The notes under the pieces are model-generated. The model had not been told where the DNA came from. It was given only the letters and a program-made list of their open reading frames with translations, and searched no databases. Both the position numbers and the translations under genes were made by a program. A stretch of 6,840 nucleotides of DNA from contig DAOVGU010000236.1 in NCBI GenBank assembly GCA_030672255.1, positions 1 through 6,840 of the forward strand. The letters are read 5' to 3'. Source of the DNA: a bacterium (GTDB taxonomy: Bacteria; Ratteibacteria; UBA8468). Below are positions 5,065 through 6,840 of the stretch, piece by piece (position 1 is the first letter of the stretch; each line of letters starts with the position of its first letter).

Positions 5065-6786
5065 ATGCGGCAGGAGAAAATTGGCGAGATTCTCATCAGA
5101 AAAGGTCTTCTTACTTCAGAGCAATTGTCTGATGCTCTGGCTCGTCAAAAATCGATCAAAAATAAAAAAATAGGTGAGATTCTGATCGATCTCGGCTATA
5201 TCAAGGAGGATGATCTTTTTCTCTCCCTTTCTGAACAGCTCTCCCTTCCTTACCTACGCGAGATTCCAACCGAGATCTCCTCCGAACTCATTTCTAAATT
5301 CCCTCTTTCTTTCCTGAAAACTCATAGAATATTTCCTTTAAAAAGAGAAGGGAAGGAGACTGCAGTTGTGATGGCAGATCACACTGTTCCTTCCATTGAT
5401 GAATTAGAGCTAATTTTAGGCACAAGAATAAAGAGAATGTTAGGAAAGGGTTCTGAAATTTCAAGAGTTATTGAGAGATGCTATTATCGACCACAAAATC
5501 CTGCAAAAGTGGAGGAGGATTTAAAGACAAGCGAAGCAGAGAGCGCATCCTTAGCCACAGAGTTTCTTCCCGAGGGGCCAGGCAACCTTCTTGATCTTGC
5601 TACCCGAACTCCGATTATCAGAGCGGTAAATCAGATTATCTTCCAGGCGATAGAAAAGAGGGCAACCGATATTCATATTCAATCTTTGGAAAATAGTCTA
5701 AAGGTGCGCTATCGGATCGATGGTCTCCTTTATGATGCCTTTAATTTTCCCCGGAGGTTTCAACCGGCAATTATCTCCCGAATAAAGGTCATCTCCAGAC
5801 TCAATATTGCTGAACGGCGTTTACCTCAAGATGGAAGAACTACGATCAAATTCGATGACCGGGAACTTGATATCCGTATCTCGATAATGCCTACCTTCTT
5901 TGGTGAGAATGTGGTGCTTCGTCTTTTAGATAAAACCACCTTTCTTTTTGGTTTAGAATCTCTGGGGCTTAGCCTACAGAATTTCAATATCTTCAGTCAT
6001 CTGATCGGAAGTGATCATGGTATTATTCTTTTGACCGGACCCACCGGCAGTGGCAAAACAACCACCCTCTATGCTGCCCTTGACCGAATCAATTCTCCCA
6101 CCAAAAATATCATCACCTTAGAGGATCCGGTTGAATATCAATTAGAAGGAATAAATCAGATTCAGACCAATCCTAAGATTGGTCTTTCCTTTGCCAATGG
6201 GCTTCGTTCCATCCTCAGACATGATCCGGATATTATGATGGTGGGAGAGATCAGGGATTTAGAGACCGCCGAGATGGCAATTCAAGCCTCTCTTACCGGG
6301 CACCTGGTCTTTTCTACTCTCCATACCAACGATTCTGCCTCCGCCATCACCAGATTGCTTGATATGGGAATAGAGCCTTACCTTATTTCCTCCTCACTTC
6401 TAACAGTGATGGCTCAGCGACTGGTACGACTCATTTGTAAGGATTGTCAGAGCTCCTATTCTCCTTCAGCAAGTGAGATAGAGGGTTTGGTGGAAATCGG
6501 TTTGAAAAGAGGTGATTTGGGCAATCGCAGACTCTTGAAAGGTAAGGGTTGTAAAGCCTGTCTGGAGACAGGATACCGGGGCCGGACAGGGATCTTTGAA
6601 CTTCTGGTCATTAATGATGAAATCAAGGGATTAATTATGGAGAAGAAGCCAGCCCACCTCATTAACAAGAGTGCCATTAATATTATTGATAGTGGAATGA
6701 AGACACTGCGGGCCGATGGGGCAGAAAAGGTCTTAAAGCGTATCACCACTGTAGAGGAAGTCTTGCGAGTTACACAAGAAGAGTAG
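5065..6786 (+). CDS. gspE: GspE/PilB-type secretion and pilus assembly ATPase with MshEN-like N-terminus
   Basis: This cytoplasmic hexameric ATPase powers pseudopilus or pilus extension. The N-terminal MshEN/T2SSE_N domain (about 1-150) opens with two tandem copies of a KIGEIL...G...L...L..Q motif (5-28 and 35-58), the pattern that binds cyclic di-GMP in MshE-type ATPases, here with KIG in place of RLG. The core carries Walker A GPTGSGKT (325-332), the Asp box ITLEDPVEY (E353, D354), Walker B DIMMVGE (389-395, catalytic E395), the His box GHLVFSTLHTND (412-423), and the zinc-binding CxxC pairs at 458/461 and 496/499 that mark GspE and PilB rather than PilT. At 573 residues it has normal family length and ends with the usual EEVLRVT. 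It starts 2 bases after the gspD stop with only a weak ribosome binding site, so translational coupling to gspD is likely. GspE is preferred over PilB because of the gspC-gspD neighbours. Confidence 0.95.
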   Translation: MRQEKIGEILIRKGLLTSEQLSDALARQKSIKNKKIGEILIDLGYIKEDDLFLSLSEQLSLPYLREIPTEISSELISKFPLSFLKTHRIFPLKREGKETAVVMADHTVPSIDELELILGTRIKRMLGKGSEISRVIERCYYRPQNPAKVEEDLKTSEAESASLATEFLPEGPGNLLDLATRTPIIRAVNQIIFQAIEKRATDIHIQSLENSLKVRYRIDGLLYDAFNFPRRFQPAIISRIKVISRLNIAERRLPQDGRTTIKFDDRELDIRISIMPTFFGENVVLRLLDKTTFLFGLESLGLSLQNFNIFSHLIGSDHGIILLTGPTGSGKTTTLYAALDRINSPTKNIITLEDPVEYQLEGINQIQTNPKIGLSFANGLRSILRHDPDIMMVGEIRDLETAEMAIQASLTGHLVFSTLHTNDSASAITRLLDMGIEPYLISSSLLTVMAQRLVRLICKDCQSSYSPSASEIEGLVEIGLKRGDLGNRRLLKGKGCKACLETGYRGRTGIFELLVINDEIKGLIMEKKPAHLINKSAINIIDSGMKTLRADGAEKVLKRITTVEEVLRVTQEE

Positions 6787-6787
6787 A

Positions 6788-6840
6788 GGGGGTCAGGTCT
6801 CCAAAATTGACAATTCAAGAAATAGACAGTTTGTCAAATG
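6788..6840 (+). mobile_element. Possible end of a REP-associated (IS200-like) transposase element, cut by the window edge
   Basis: Two bases after the gspE stop begins GGGGTCAGGTCTCC followed by AAAATTGACAATTCAAG. This resembles the conserved flank that I recall upstream of REP-associated tyrosine (Y1) transposase genes in many environmental bacteria. A 7-bp inverted repeat, TTGACAA (6807-6813) with TTGTCAA (6831-6837), could form a hairpin of the kind such enzymes recognise. No transposase coding sequence is inside the window, so a solitary repeat is equally possible. Confidence 0.4.

Noticed and set aside
6456..6818. Minus-strand open frame of 120 codons at the window end
   Set aside because: It is antisense to the conserved zinc-binding and C-terminal part of the GspE ATPase, with no recognisable domain or ribosome binding site.

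Overview
The window looks like a piece of a diderm (Gram-negative-type) bacterial chromosome. It is AT-leaning, tightly packed on the + strand, and has several dispersed repeats in its few gaps. The diderm call rests on two outer-membrane secretins plus a GspC-like inner-membrane protein. The repeat types, one an array of small hairpins bounded by an inverted repeat ending in TCATTGCGA and one of the TGTCATTCCCGC type, are ones I associate with environmental and uncultivated lineages. I cannot name the phylum from sequence alone.

Layout: positions 1-122 hold what looks like the 3' end of a group II intron, with a well-formed domain V at 80-112. Five + strand genes follow: a PilQ-like secretin with a long helical N-terminal extension (155-2089); a small exported HEAT-repeat protein (ATG 2106 to 2441); a GspC-like protein with a PDZ domain (stop at 3411), whose open frame runs through a 155-bp multi-hairpin repeat (2521-2675); a compact GspD-like secretin (3497-5062); and a GspE/PilB-type assembly ATPase (5065-6786). 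An inverted pair of 26-bp hairpin units (3415-3475) sits between gspC and gspD. The last 53 bases start a sequence resembling the end of a REP-associated IS200-like transposase element.

How the genes fit together: the order GspC-GspD-GspE is the classic start of a type II secretion operon. GspE drives pseudopilus assembly at the inner membrane, GspC links the inner-membrane platform to the secretin through its HR domain and may select substrates with its PDZ domain, and GspD is the outer-membrane pore. The extra secretin and HEAT protein upstream may serve a second, pilus-like machine, or an alternative pore sharing the same motor. The MshEN-type N-terminus of the ATPase suggests possible cyclic di-GMP control. 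GspF and the pseudopilins are not in the window and would be expected downstream if the operon continues past the repeat at its end.

Nothing here is clearly a new system. The less ordinary points are the double secretin, the HEAT protein between secretion genes, and the repeats placed at or inside gene boundaries.
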